DNA of 64,000 nucleotides from Uloborus plumipes (lineage: Eukaryota; Arthropoda; Arachnida; Araneae; Uloboridae), in contig JAXGGA010002959.1 of the NCBI GenBank assembly GCA_038373865.1, positions 47,327-111,326 of the forward strand, written 5' to 3'. Under the pieces are notes generated by a model. The model saw only the letters and a program-made list of their open reading frames with translations, ran no database searches and had not been told where the DNA came from. The translations under genes were made by a program, and so were the position numbers. Shown here one piece after another: positions 10,990 through 21,625 of this stretch (positions are counted from its first letter, which is position 1; each line of letters opens with the position of its first letter).

Positions 10990-11720
10990 CGGTGGTTTCT
11001 TCCCCGGATATTTTTTGGAATTTGTGGTCTTAAAAATGCATTTTAAACGATCTTTGGTAATGTTATGGGAGAATAGGTTCGAGTGCGCTCATCCGTCCAT
11101 TTTTCGATATCGAAACGTTAAAAACTCCATTATTAACTCTGATTGTGCTATGGAAAGAGGGGATCTGGAATTTTTTCGAAATTGTATTGCTAAAAACGTA
11201 ATTTTAGACTATCTTTGCAGATAATACGTAGATTAGAGATTCGAGTTCCCTCTTTTCAGAAAATTATCTCTGAAAAATGCATTCTAAACAATTTTTGGCC
11301 ATGGTAGTAGTTGACGAGGTTCAGAGGCGCTTCTCTGGATATTTTTGGATATTTAAATTTTTAAAAACACAAGTATAGATCAGATCTGATTGTTTTAGGG
11401 AAAGGTAGGTCTTGAATTCTCCCCTGGAACTGTTTTTGAAAATGTAACTTTAAAAACGCAGTTTTAGACTATCTGCGTAGATGTTAGGAGAGTGGTGATT
11501 TAGGGCTCACCCTTGAACTTTTTCAAAATTGAAGGGTCATCTTTGATAATTTTAAGAGGACAGACAAATATTCGAAAAGCGTTATTTCAGTTGACTTTCA
11601 ATGATGTTAGGGCAGGAATTTTTAAGAACTCTCCGTCGGAAAAAAAAGTTTAAGCCCTTTAGAACGAAATATAGGACGATCTTAAACGTTGTTGACAAAA
11701 GACAGAGAGGGGAAGGGAGA
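10990..11720 (+). repeat. Degenerate tandem repeat, ~80-90 bp unit, array 1
   Basis: Recurrent phrase of type 'aaaacgcaattttagactatctttg.tgatgtta' near 11034, 11190, 11274 and 11452, each separated by 'tccccgga..tttttcgaaattg'-like linkers. Units are diverged and spacing is irregular (about 80-180). The same unit recurs in 12880-13110 and 31260-32410. Confidence 0.6.
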
Positions 11721-11729
11721 CGCCTCCTT

Positions 11730-12875
11730 TTTTTAATGAGAGATATGTTTATTCAAGCTGAAGCAGCAAAATAAATTAAAAAAAAAAAAAGAGTTATACT
11801 CCCACATCTCACATTTTATGCTCACGTTACAGTATTCAAAATTCATGCATTTGATCAATAACAATGTAAAAGCTTAATTTAGTGCTTGAAGAAAAATTAA
11901 TGTTGTTCATCCTGCTTTATCACGTCATAATTTTTACTTTTGATAAAAACAAATAATTAAAAACGATTAAACATAAGTTTTCAGGGAGAAGACTGTTTAA
12001 AAAGTTCTGACTTCGTAATATGCAGTGTAATATGCCAGGAAAAAAATTCCCTTTATAATTATTTATCTAGCATTTTGATCTTCAACAATATGTGAGAAAT
12101 TTTTCTAATATTTTTTTTTATTTAATTAATTTTTATTATTGTTTCTTTCCCTCTCCTTCATAAAAGCATTTGTTTTGCTTCAATTGTGCCTATGCTAAGA
12201 ACGATGCTTTCACCTAATTTTGAAAGTTCCATTTTGAAATTTATATTTCTCAGTTAAAAATTAGGTTTGAAAATTTCAATTAAAAATAATTTGTATGAAT
12301 AGTAACTTGCTTTTTTTTAATGATAATTCAGTTCTTTTTACAAATTTTCATGGAAATGCAGCGATAAAATATTTTGTCGGTCTCAACTTTTTAAAAAGAA
12401 TTTAGTTATCCAAATAATACTCAACTAAACAAGCCTTATTATTTCATCACTTAAAAGATAAAACAGAATATTTTTCACGTAAACTGTTTCTTAGTTATTT
12501 GAAAATATAATTCTAACTTAGAATAAAAATATTTCGTTTATCAACATTGCTAATATTGAACGTTTTCTTTGCAACTCAAATTTCATAAAAATGTATATCA
12601 ATTAGTAACTGCAAAAATTAGAAAAATTAGTTCGCAAACACAAAAATACAGGTAATTTTCTCTTGTTGTGTATTATTTAACTTGCTCAAAATTTAAATTA
12701 CTTCGATAAAAAAAAATAAGGATCTTAATACTGATTAGTATATGCTCATCGAAAATATTCCAATCAAATATCTTGTAATGTTCATTGTAAATAAATACGA
12801 ATAAGCATTTCAGCTAAAAATCAGTTTAGTATAAAACTCTATATAAAGTCTACATATGTTAGGGGAGTATCATTA
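11730..12875. other. AT-rich stretch, no recognised feature
   Basis: Very AT-rich; no ORF, RNA or repeat that I can name. Confidence 0.6.
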
Positions 12876-12879
12876 AAGG

Positions 12880-13110
12880 GCACACAAGGACGGATACAAG
12901 GGAGGGGTGATGGAGGTGATCGCCCCCGTTTTTGAGGACCTCTCCACACCGGTAGTTTTTCTCTCGCGATGCTGAAACTCAAAAAAACTTTTTAGACAAG
13001 TTTTAAATGTTGGGGGAAGAAGGTTTGGGCCTCTCCCCCAGAAATATTTCGGAATTCAAGTCCGAAATTTTTGTGATTAATATTTGTGAACCAGTATACA
13101 TAATAAAAGT
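12880..13110 (+). repeat. Degenerate tandem repeat, array 2 (short)
   Basis: Starts near ACGGATACAAGGGAGG and contains two or so copies of the 'ctctcccccagaaatatttcggaattc' and 'tttttagacaagttttaaatgttgggg' phrases shared with the longer arrays. Confidence 0.5.
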
Positions 13111-13243
13111 AAGTTATAAAGACCAATTGCCCTTCCCTTGAAAATTCCTAGATTCGCCCTTGTGGGCACATTAGTATTTCCTTCTATGCATAAGCAATTT
13201 GTGATACTGATGTCTAAAAAATCGCTCCGTGCTCATTCTCACC

Positions 13244-13688
13244 CAGGGCCGCCGCTACCAGCGATGGGGGCCGGTACCAATTTTAATGCCGGGCCCCCAT
13301 GCAACCCCCCCCCCCCAAATTGCATATTTTAATGCTGTCTTTCAGCACATTTGCAATTGTAAAAAAAAAAGCGAAAAAAATTTTTTTTTCTGAAATACTT
13401 TTTTTTTAGTTACGAAAGTGCGCACCTGATTTTATTTTCACGTTATTTGTGTCGCCAGATGATTTTAAAAAGCGATGCAATTTCCTTTGCGCAAGCGTGT
13501 TTCATTCATTAGTGTTTGTACTATAGCAATTGTTTCATATTGAGAATCGGCAATGGCAAGCGAGATTTTTTTAATGAAATTATTGATACTAAAATGGGAA
13601 AAACATGTTCATAACCTTACGGGCCCCCCAAAGCTCCGGGCCCCGGTACTAAAGGTCCAGTATCCCCCCCCCCCAAACGGCGGCCCTG
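13244..13688. mobile_element. hAT-like MITE, 445 bp
   Basis: Ends CAGGGCCGCCG... and ...CGGCGGCCCTG are inverted. Flanking octamers TTCTCACC (13236-13243) and CTCTTACC (13689-13696) match at 6 of 8 positions, consistent with a decayed 8-bp target duplication of hAT type. The interior is non-coding with long C/G runs. Confidence 0.6.
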
Positions 13689-13699
13689 CTCTTACCGTT

Positions 13700-14690
13700 A
13701 AAGGTATATGAAGTTAACAAGAAATTTAGTAATATCTGTTTTATGTTATAACAAAACAATAAAATGATTAAAACTTACATGATATCTTTCCTCCAAATAT
13801 GATACTCTTTAGTGCCGTACTACCGATGCCGTACCGATGCACTAAGCTTTATGAAAGGATTCGCTTTTCACGAAGGAAGATCCTTCTCTAGCAGTTCTTC
13901 ATTAAAAAAAAAAAAATAAATAAAATAAAAAAAAATAAAAAAAAAAAAAATCTTGCTTACACCATATCGCTAAACACGTGGACACATTCTCTTGAAGCCC
14001 CTTCCTCTGTGGGGGGTCTACGGATGGTCAGAGGGATTTTTTAGTGTCCATTGTAATGCAGCTGTGGACAGTGTCTTCTTTCCTCGTTAAGAAGAGTGCA
14101 ATAAAAGAGGGTGGTCTTATCTGCGACAGAATCATGAGAAGTATTTGAAATGGGGAAAAGTGCACAAAAGGAAATTTATTTCTTAGATAGAAAGCTGTCA
14201 CGTTTCCTAATTTTTAAGCCACGCTCGCAAAGGAGCTAATTCTAATATAATTTGTTTTTGCAAAAGAAGATATCCACACTTTTCTAGTGTTGTATATTCG
14301 GCGTTGTAATATATTGAATGAAAATCTTGAGGGGGACTTTTTTTCTGTCAACCAAAGTCTATTTATTATTTCCAATGCCCCGTCGAGTAGGTGGGTGGTC
14401 GGAAAAAGGGAAAGTGTCAATTGTTGAATGGAGGGATTGCATCTCCTTATTTCCACGTTTTAACGGGTTTTGTTACCAGAAGAAAAATAATTGCTCGGGT
14501 AAGGATGGCATAAAACGCAAAAAGCCCACAGTAGGAAACTGATTAATTCACAGATGGTTCATCAAGTGCAATATAGAGACGGAAGTTTTTATAATTTTAG
14601 TTCGGGCTGTAATTCTAATTTAATTTTGATACACAAATGATATCTAGCTCTGACCTTTTTTTTTCCTCAAGTGTAAGAATTCTAAAATAT
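13700..14690. other. No recognised gene; A-rich low-complexity at ~13903-13950
   Basis: Contains an A/T low-complexity run and otherwise unremarkable sequence. Open frames near 14214-14542 have no motif I recognise. Confidence 0.5.
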
Positions 14691-14826
14691 TGAGAGGAAC
14701 TTTTCCTCAGTTCAAAATATTGGGGGGGACATGTCCCCCTCGTCCCCCCCGCCAACGACGCCCGTGCTACCCAGGTAGCACAAAGCGTCGGTTTTCCGTT
14801 GGGGAAAGGTTGAAAATGCATCGCAA

Positions 14827-14943
14827 AGGTTGGATTAATGTTCGGTTGGAAATCGGTTCTTTTTATAACACTTATCCGATCATTCGAATGATCGGATGAG
14901 CGTTTAAAAGGAACCGATTTTAAACCTAACGTTAATCTAACCT
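14827..14943. repeat. 117-bp near-perfect palindrome
   Basis: AGGTTGGATTAATGTT... pairs with ...AACGTTAATCTAACCT around the centre CATTCGAATG (about 14881-14890). Arms are about 55 bp with few mismatches and no loop. It would form a cruciform or RNA hairpin. Confidence 0.8.
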
Positions 14944-15049
14944 GTTTCCAACTTTCAAACCTGTTTCACCTTCACGCCCAACTTGCTTCAAGCTCGTTGC
15001 TGATTTGTGAGTGGATGAAGCGTAATGGAGGGCTCGATGGGGGGTGAGG

Positions 15050-15166
15050 GATGCGCAGTAGAGCCATTTATTTTCATTCCAATGACAGAATTTCTCCGCT
15101 TCACACGTGTTTGCCGTAGCTCGAAACAAGTGCTCAATCTTCGCTGTGCATTTTTAATCTCCCAAA
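15050..15166 (+). other. Candidate non-coding first exon/promoter of the small gene
   Basis: Locally GC-rich DNA with CATTCCAATG and ending in a consensus donor at 15167-15172. The transcription start is not determinable from sequence. Confidence 0.3.
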
Positions 15167-15275
15167 GTAAGTGACGAACTTTATGAATGCTTTGAATTTC
15201 ATATTTTTCCTTTATTTAGATTAGGTACTTTTGAGTGTTGTGTGGTGGTTTTTAATTGGTTATCTTGTTCTTTAG

Positions 15276-15540
15276 TATATTATATGCTGTATGTACGGTG
15301 GTGAAATTTTTACGATTTGGTCCCATTTATTTCCTTTTGACTATTTCAATATCCTTTATTTTAACTCTCCATTGCTCGGAATTATAGTGTCAGTGATTTC
15401 AATAATTTTCATCCTCATTGTTCTGTCTTTGATTTCGCAAAAAGGAAAAGGAGTTTGTTACTCTTCTTTTAAAGTTAAGAGTACTTTTAATTATATAAGT
15501 TCCACATGTGTTGCATAGAAATAAAACAGTATCTTTTAAT
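15276..15540 (+). CDS. Candidate small single-pass membrane protein (75 aa), exon 2
   Basis: ORF 15291-15518 encodes 75 residues. It has one hydrophobic segment of about 21 residues (PLLGIIVSVISIIFILIVLS, residues ~27-46), then a basic region and a Cys-containing tail. It is preceded by a good acceptor (TTGTTCTTTAG, AG at 15274-15275). A strong donor CCCAAA|GTAAGT sits at 15167, which would give a 109-bp intron. AATAAA at 15520-15525 directly follows the stop. Upstream (15040-15160) is GC-richer and has a CCAAT word. I do not recognise the protein. It lies inside the 14770-16369 inverted-repeat element. The signals are individually weak but consistent. Confidence 0.4.
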
Positions 15541-16089
15541 GATTGTTTTGTTGTTGAAAATAACATTGAAACTCCTTTCGTATAAAAAAAATTCAGTTGA
15601 AAAAAAAATGCTCAGTTGGGCATTTTTCACAATATTCAAAATTAACCATAACTTCATTTCGCATCATTAACTTGATTTGAAGATATAGCTGAATCCTTGT
15701 GTGTGTTTTTTTAAAGCGAATATTATTTAATTTTACAAACTTTTGTATTTTCTGTGTTTTTATGTATGATATTTATATGTTAGCTGTTCTGCTCTATTTC
15801 CATGGCTTTGCGTGTTTACACTGGCGATTAAATAAAGAAGAAAAAATACTAGTTGGGTTATTTTTAATGGCAGGATTTTATATTCTGTCTTAAGAATAAT
15901 CTTGCTGGTAAATGATATTTCCTGAAAAGAAAAACAGATGAGAGATGTAATTATTCAAAAGGGGAGAAAAAAAGGTAAAAGTTTCTTTGTAAATCAATAT
16001 TTAAATTTTTTGTGTTCATATGTATTTGCATAACAAATATACATTGTATCATTTAAAACATACAGTTGTCCTAAACCTTTTGCACATCG

Positions 16090-16345
16090 TTGCAAAATAG
16101 TAGGTTTAGCGTTGAAATTTAAAGTGAAATAATGCGAGAAAATGCTGGTTATCCGTTGTTATTTACATCGGAATAACGTTTGGAATTGATTGGTTCACTG
16201 TTGTTTTTACATTGGAACAACGTTGGAAAAGCGTTCAGATAACGCTGGAAACCAACCGTTGTATAACCGTTTTCCGACGGTGCACATTAACGTATGTTCT
16301 AACGTTAGAGACCGACGTTGGTCTAACGTAACGTGAAAACGTTGG
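16090..16345. repeat. AACGTT/CCAACG-rich subterminal region
   Basis: More than ten AACGTT, AACGCT or GGTTGG words in both orientations within about 230 bp, adjacent to the right end of the 14770-16369 element. This resembles a subterminal binding-site array. Confidence 0.5.
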
Positions 16346-16503
16346 CCCAACGCTCGTGTGCTAGCTGGGTAAGAACATATTTATTAAGAACACGTAAACT
16401 GTAAAAACATAAACGAGGTTAAAACACAAGATAAAACAAGACTACATGACTAAAAGCACAAGCGGCTACCAACAGCCGAGCTGCAAGGTGAATTACTAGG
16501 AGG

Positions 16504-18007
16504 CAGCAGCAGCAGCACAGAATTTGTTGCGGGCATACAGAGTGAAATAAACCCTTTTACCCGAGTTCCGTAGTGAGAGAACATAAGAGCGGGGTGGCAA
16601 AAGATGAAGATCGTCGCGTCTCCGCAGAGCGGAGCGATGAGGGGGGGAAGAGTCTAAGGGCCGTCCGGCCGATATCTCTTGAGGGGGGGAGCGGCCACGT
16701 CCTTTCGTGGCGACTGCGTGGGCTGGTCTGGTGCACGAGGATCCCAAGTCTGTTGAGCGATGAGTCGGGGTCTTTGGCCGTCCTGTGATTGGGCAGGCGC
16801 TCCTGGGAGGCGCGGCTTCGGTCGTTTTGGGCATTCTCTTGATGATGCAAAGTGCTCACCTGAGCAGTTACTGCATTTTGGGGCGTCCGTGTCTTTTCTC
16901 TCACAGCGTCGGCTATCGTGGGGGCCCGCACATTTGAAACATGTGGGGGGCATGGCACATCGGTGAGCAGTATGTCCGTAAAGTTGACAATTGAAGCATT
17001 GCAAGACTTGGAACTTGGCTCTGGGGGTCTCCCATCTTATGCGGAAGTATGCCAGGGTGCGGATGCTTTGGATGTGGTCGTTTTCTTGGGTCCTTGGAAG
17101 AATAACCAAAAATAGGGGGATCGGCAGGCCTCCTTTCTTTTTACTTCTTGTTAGTTGTACGATTTTGTCCACTGTGGCTCCAGTTTGCTGTAGCTCTTCC
17201 TTGATCTCCTCCACGGGGAAGTCGACAGGGAGTCCTCTGATGATGAATTTCGTCGGGCGTTCCTCGGTTGGGCGGTCGTGATAGCTGGGGATCTTGGCTT
17301 TTTTGACGAAAGACCTGATCTTCTCGAAGTCTTCGGAGTTGGCGGGGACAATCTTTACCGTATCTTCTTTCATTATGATCTCCGGGGTGGTTTCTGTTTG
17401 ACTGGAAATCTCCTTGATGAGGCTTGTTGGGGACTTAGCTCCGACTAGGCTTATCGCAGGACGTCTAGGCTGTCTTTGTCGATGGGAGCCAGCGGCTACG
17501 GCGGCGAAGGTAGGGGCTTGGGGGGGGGTCTCCGTCTGTGTTGCGCTTTCAAGGACGGCCTTAGGTTCTTTTGCCGAGGAGAGACGAGAGATCGTTTCGT
17601 TCGCGTCCTTCAATTCCTTTCCTAGTTTATAAGTTTTCCGTTCAAAAGCTTCGCCCATTTTTTGGGAGCATCTGAGTAGGCTTCCTATTAACTTGAATAG
17701 GGTTTTGCAGTCGCTTTCATCGACAACATCCAGGTTAGCTTTCTTGCAATCATTATAGATTTCCATTAGTCCCTGGTAGATAGGTGATAAGGTCTCAGGG
17801 GTATTATTACTCTTGATTTCCTTAGTAACTTGGCGGGGCGAGTAGCTGTAGTGGAGAAAGATCTCCTTAAAAATACAGTCCTCATCGTATTCCAAATCAG
17901 CATCGGTCGATGAATATGAGCTAGCAGGCGATTGTACGGTAGACTCGTTGTCCATCGTGAGAGCAGAAATAATGCGACCGACTGGGTCGGACGCTGATCA
18001 TCGAATC
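16504..18007 (-). mobile_element. ORF1-only (half-LINE) retroelement with 13-bp target duplication
   Basis: The direct repeat AATTACTAGGAGG occurs at 16491-16503 and 18008-18020. Between lies a compact minus-strand unit: a 52-nt 5' leader with CAGTCGGTCGCATT, an intact ORF1, and about 150 nt of 3' sequence ending in a (GCT)n run. No reverse transcriptase or endonuclease sequence is present. Structure and target duplication indicate a complete insertion of a non-autonomous Jockey/I-like LINE, not a truncated remnant. Confidence 0.75.
16654..17955 (-). CDS. LINE ORF1 protein (gag-like, three CCHC zinc knuckles)
   Basis: 433 codons, uninterrupted. The N-terminal third is acidic and Ser-rich. 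The middle has a coiled-coil-like Lys/Glu segment and a 'PTKFIIRGLPVDFPVEEIKE' region resembling the RRM/PRE_C2HC domain of Jockey-type ORF1 proteins (residues ~235-320). Three zinc knuckles follow near residues 320-375: CFNCQLYGHTAHRC, CFKCAGPHDSRRC and CSNCSGEHFASSREC. The tail is Pro/Arg-rich. Such proteins bind LINE RNA and act as nucleic-acid chaperones in RNP particles. The start at 17955 is 52 nt from the element's 5' edge. GC content is far above its surroundings. The intact frame suggests a young insertion. ORF2 is missing from this copy. Confidence 0.88.
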   Translation of the reverse strand: MDNESTVQSPASSYSSTDADLEYDEDCIFKEIFLHYSYSPRQVTKEIKSNNTPETLSPIYQGLMEIYNDCKKANLDVVDESDCKTLFKLIGSLLRCSQKMGEAFERKTYKLGKELKDANETISRLSSAKEPKAVLESATQTETPPQAPTFAAVAAGSHRQRQPRRPAISLVGAKSPTSLIKEISSQTETTPEIIMKEDTVKIVPANSEDFEKIRSFVKKAKIPSYHDRPTEERPTKFIIRGLPVDFPVEEIKEELQQTGATVDKIVQLTRSKKKGGLPIPLFLVILPRTQENDHIQSIRTLAYFRIRWETPRAKFQVLQCFNCQLYGHTAHRCAMPPTCFKCAGPHDSRRCERKDTDAPKCSNCSGEHFASSRECPKRPKPRLPGAPAQSQDGQRPRLIAQQTWDPRAPDQPTQSPRKDVAAPPLKRYRPDGP

Positions 18008-18120
18008 AATTACTAGGAGGACTGCACGTGCAACATTTTATACGGTGGTTATGACGTCACTTGCTCGATCCAATGGTACGCTTCACTTTACTTCGATTCG
18101 CAAGTACGGAGGGTTTAGTA

Positions 18121-18385
18121 TTGTGGCTCAACAGGGGTGTGGGGGTGCTACACCCCCCCCTTTTCTGAAGAAAGGGGCCACCGATTTTATTTTATTATTA
18201 AAATGAAATTTTAGAAAAATATTTCAGGACTTTAAACGAAATTTAAAAGAGAAGCGGAATATTTTAAACATTATTAAAAATATCAGTAAACCTGAATTTT
18301 TAGCCTACTTTTCCGTTAAAAATAAAAGAAAGAAAGACGAAAAAAGTATAAAAAGTGCGTCGGTCTGTCTGTCTGTCTGTCCCCC
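18121..18385. repeat. Repeat head with (GTCT)n microsatellite
   Basis: C-run, AT-rich lead, then about five GTCT units at 18362-18381 directly before the tandem array. A comparable but shorter GTC-rich lead precedes the second array at 61440-61490. Confidence 0.5.
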
Positions 18386-19260
18386 CTTAATAACTTTTGA
18401 ATGAATATTCCGATTTGAACGATTTTTTTTTTTTTTTTGTTCGAAAGATCTCGGCGAGTACAGCTCATTCCCATATTAGATTTTTCGATTTGAACAATTT
18501 TTGGTTCAACTTTGAGTCGTTCAAACTACCTGTCATGCGATATTAACTTTTTAGTTAACAGTCCGATTTGAACAAACTTTTTTTTGTTCGAAAGATCTTT
18601 TCAAGGATACTTCATTCCCGTATCTACATTTTCGATTTGAACAATTTTTCGTTCAACATTGAAACGTTCAAACAAGCTGTCACCCCTAATAACTTTTGAG
18701 TGAACAGTCCGATTTAAACAATTTTTTTTTGTTCGAAGCATCTCGGCAAGGATACTTTATTACCGCATTTAAATTTTAAATTTGAACATTTTTGGTTCAA
18801 CATTGAACCGTTCAAGCAACCTTTCCCCACCTAATAACTTTTAAGTGAACCGTCCGAATTGAATAAACTTTTTTTTGTTCGAAAGATCTTATCAAGAATA
18901 CTTCATTCCCGTTTTTAAATTTTCGATTTGAACAATTTTTCGTTCAACATTGAACCGTTCAAACAAGCTCTCACCCCTAATAACTTTTGAGTGAACAGTC
19001 CGATTTAAACAAACTTTTTTTTGTTCGAAAGATCTCGACAAGGATACTTCATTACCGTATTTAAATTTTCAATTTGAACATTTTTTCGTTCAACATTGAA
19101 CCGTTCAAGCAACCTTTCTCCACCTAATAACTTTTAAGTGAACCGTCCGAATTGAATAAACTTTTTTTGTTCGAAAGATCTCGAAGAGACTCATTCCCAT
19201 ATTTCACTTTTCAATTTGAACCATTTTTCGTTCAATGATGAACCGTTTAGAAAAATTTTT
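18385..19260 (+). repeat. ~145-bp tandem repeat, six copies
   Basis: The phrase 'aataacttttgagtgaacagtccgattt' recurs near 18389, 18543, 18688, 18833, 18978 and 19126, a spacing of 144-155. Each unit also contains 'tttttgttcgaaagatctcg', 'acttcattcccgtatttaaa' and 'ttgaacaatttttcgttcaacattgaaccgttcaa'-like parts. Non-coding. A second array is at 61495-61860. Confidence 0.85.
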
Positions 19261-20440
19261 AACGTGAGCGCCTACTGGGAAATTTAAATTGAATGTTGAT
19301 TCTGAACTTAAAATCGGATTTCCTTCAAACTAACTTTGTAAGAAAACGGTTTTGATAAAAAATGTATGTAAAGTACTTTTCTGAAAAATCTTCTGTGAGG
19401 ACTCTGATTCCGACTCCGACTCCGCAAACATGGCGGAAATGCAGGCTCAGAAAAAAATGACTGACTGGGCAGCCGATTTTTTGTTTATTTATTCATTTTT
19501 TTGTTTCATTTATTTTTATTATTTTTATTTATTTTTTTTTTTGGCAGACGATTTTTTTTGTTTACAAAAATTTTTCATTCACGAGAGCATTTTATTCTTT
19601 ATTTATATTTAACAACTGGCAATGGATTAAAAATAAAATTCGAGACATTTTATTAACGAACGAGGTTTTTTTTCTTTCTTTGATAAAATGTGTTTTGATG
19701 TTCTTTGTACTTTTATTTTATTTATTAATTTTTTTTCTTTTGAAAACGATTGTGAAATTTTTCTACGGAAGAACTATAACAGTTACATTCTTTAAAAGGT
19801 GGGACAAAACTTTATTTACTCGTTTATTTACTTTTTACGTGTTCATTTCATCTGATGAGAGGGGTATATTTTGCTTTTAGAAATCAGCTTTAAGTGCTAT
19901 AAAGGTATGTTTGACATAATTTTCAGTTTCAGATATTCAAGAGAATATTGATTAGATGCTAGAATGCCGATGTCGATGTACGGGAAAGTAGGCTCGTTTA
20001 GTTCTTGACAGAACTTCTTGTTGAAAATGTCCTGGTATTTTCCGCGACCCCAATTATTACTTATCAAAAATAAATAATTGGGCCCGCGAAAAATAGTTAA
20101 GATTCCTTCACAGCAATATTCGTTGCGAAAAGTACGAAATTTTCTCGTTCATGGGGTCATGTAAACGGGAAACTATAAGCTGCCCAGTTTGGAAAAAAAA
20201 AGTACTGTATAAATATGTGCGAGAGCTTTAAAAGGTACACTAACCTCTGTAACTAAAATTAGTTAAATTAATAAAACAAATCAAATTATAATATACATAA
20301 TTCAACAAGATCGATGCAATATTAAAAAAAAAATAATAAGAATATATGCTGAGGGCAGCCAAATTTTATATTTTAAAAAATCAAAAAACAAAAATTGCGT
20401 CCACCTTCCACCTTTGTAAAAAATATTAGATTTCAAAGCT
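19261..20440. other. No recognised gene; T-rich low complexity at 19480-19560
   Basis: The first ~170 bp probably continue the repeat element. The open frames at 19430-19880 are homopolymer-driven hydrophobic translations with no family resemblance. Confidence 0.5.
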
Positions 20441-20598
20441 CTGGGGAAGATATCTCCCTCCCCCAAGGGCGTATTTAAGGAGGGGGCCGAGGCCCCACCC
20501 CCCCTCCCGAAATCGAGAAAGATTTTTTCGAAAGTAGGTGTTCGGTTCGTGTTTGATCAAAAAAAAAAAATCCTTAAGAAAAAAGCACACTCTCTATT

Positions 20599-20846
20599 CT
20601 GCCGTGCTAAGCGCAAAAGTCGTATCTGCAGACGACTTCAAAAGGAGAAATTGCCGTTTAAAGTTTTGCTTCTCCATGCATTTGATTCAGATGAAACTTT
20701 TTCAAATATTTTTAAAAAATATTTCCCATCGACAAATGACCATAAAACATTGTATTTAGGTGAAATATGTGACCAAGAATCACGTGGAGAAAGTAACTCA
20801 ATTTTGACAAAAAGTGCAGATACGACTTTTGCTCTTAGCACAGCAG
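20599..20846. mobile_element. 248-bp MITE with 31-bp TIRs and TATT target duplication
   Basis: The left end starts CTGCCGTGCTAAGCGCAAAA; the right end's reverse complement starts CTGCTGTGCTAAGAGCAAAA. These 31-bp TIRs have two mismatches. TATT flanks both sides (20595-20598 and 20847-20850), suggesting a 4-bp target duplication. It interrupts a larger G/C-tract repeat. Confidence 0.7.
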
Positions 20847-20879
20847 TATTAACATTGTTTTCAAAGGTGAAAATAAGGG

Positions 20880-21625
20880 AGGGCCCCAGAGGGTATTTCC
20901 CTCCTATACCCCCCCCCCCCCGAAAAAAAATTCGGATTTTTTTTTTTTTAAATAAAGTTAGTTATTCGGTTTAAGTTTGCTCTAAAATTATTCACATACT
21001 TTTAGCTTGAAATACATAAATAAATAATTATTGCTAATAATAATTTGTTAGATGGTACTAGGCAGCGGTGCAACCCGACAGGGTCAGTTAGCCCTTGCGC
21101 TTTACTCAAGAGAAAAAAGAACGTGTCTAGGGAAAATAAAGATATTTCAATTAGAAAACGCATAGAAAAAACGCCCTAATCATTTTGAATAGAAATCTTG
21201 AAATGAAAAATATTCAACACATGTAGATTATTATCAGCAAATTACGTTTCTCTCTTTCTTCTCATTCTCTCTTTTTTTCGAGTCAGTCAGGAAATAAGAG
21301 TCTTTAAAATAATGCTACACTCAATAAATTTAAAATAAAGTCTAATCATTCCTCCCCGACAAGAAATTTAAAATAAAGAGTAAGTATTTCTCCCAGCAAG
21401 AAATTTAAAATAAAGTGCAATCATTTTCGGTTGAAGCTTTCAGCTGAACAAAAAAAAAAAAAAAAAAAAATTCGGAAAGAGGTTGAAGTCCAAGCCGGCA
21501 GAACTAGAAGGGCACGTAATTTTGACGTGGTGAAATTAAAGAAAAGAGTGGGCCTCTCAGTGGCTGGTTTAGGGTAGGAAGTCGAGGCCCGTATATCCGC
21601 CAAGCATTCCAGGCCGATGGTTGAT
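20880..21625 (-). repeat. Dispersed ~0.7-kb repeat, copy A
   Basis: In reverse complement this matches 32470-33140 along its length: the CTTGGCGGATATACGGGCCT-like start, 'ctgactga.t..gagaaa', 'cttttttctcttgagtaaag', and 'aataattatttatttatgta'. The two copies are inverted and about 11 kb apart. Non-coding. Confidence 0.75.

Larger units (their letters stand above)
14770..16369. mobile_element. 1.6-kb inverted-repeat element with CCCAGSTAGCAC ends
   Basis: Left end CCCAGGTAGCACAAAGCG and right end (rc) CCCAGCTAGCACACGAGCG are flanked by TA at 14768-14769 and 16370-16371. A 108-bp relative with the same ends is at 60571-60678. Just inside the left end is a 117-bp near-perfect palindrome. The last ~230 bp are rich in AACGTT/CCAACG words. 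Alternatively these could be two solo ends that happen to pair. Confidence 0.55.

Noticed and set aside
16496..17632. Several overlapping frames on both strands of the LINE
   Set aside because: They are shadows of the GC-rich ORF1 reading frame.
20549..20974. 141-residue plus-strand frame
   Set aside because: It runs across a MITE and its TIRs into a C-run repeat; the translation is low-complexity at its ends.
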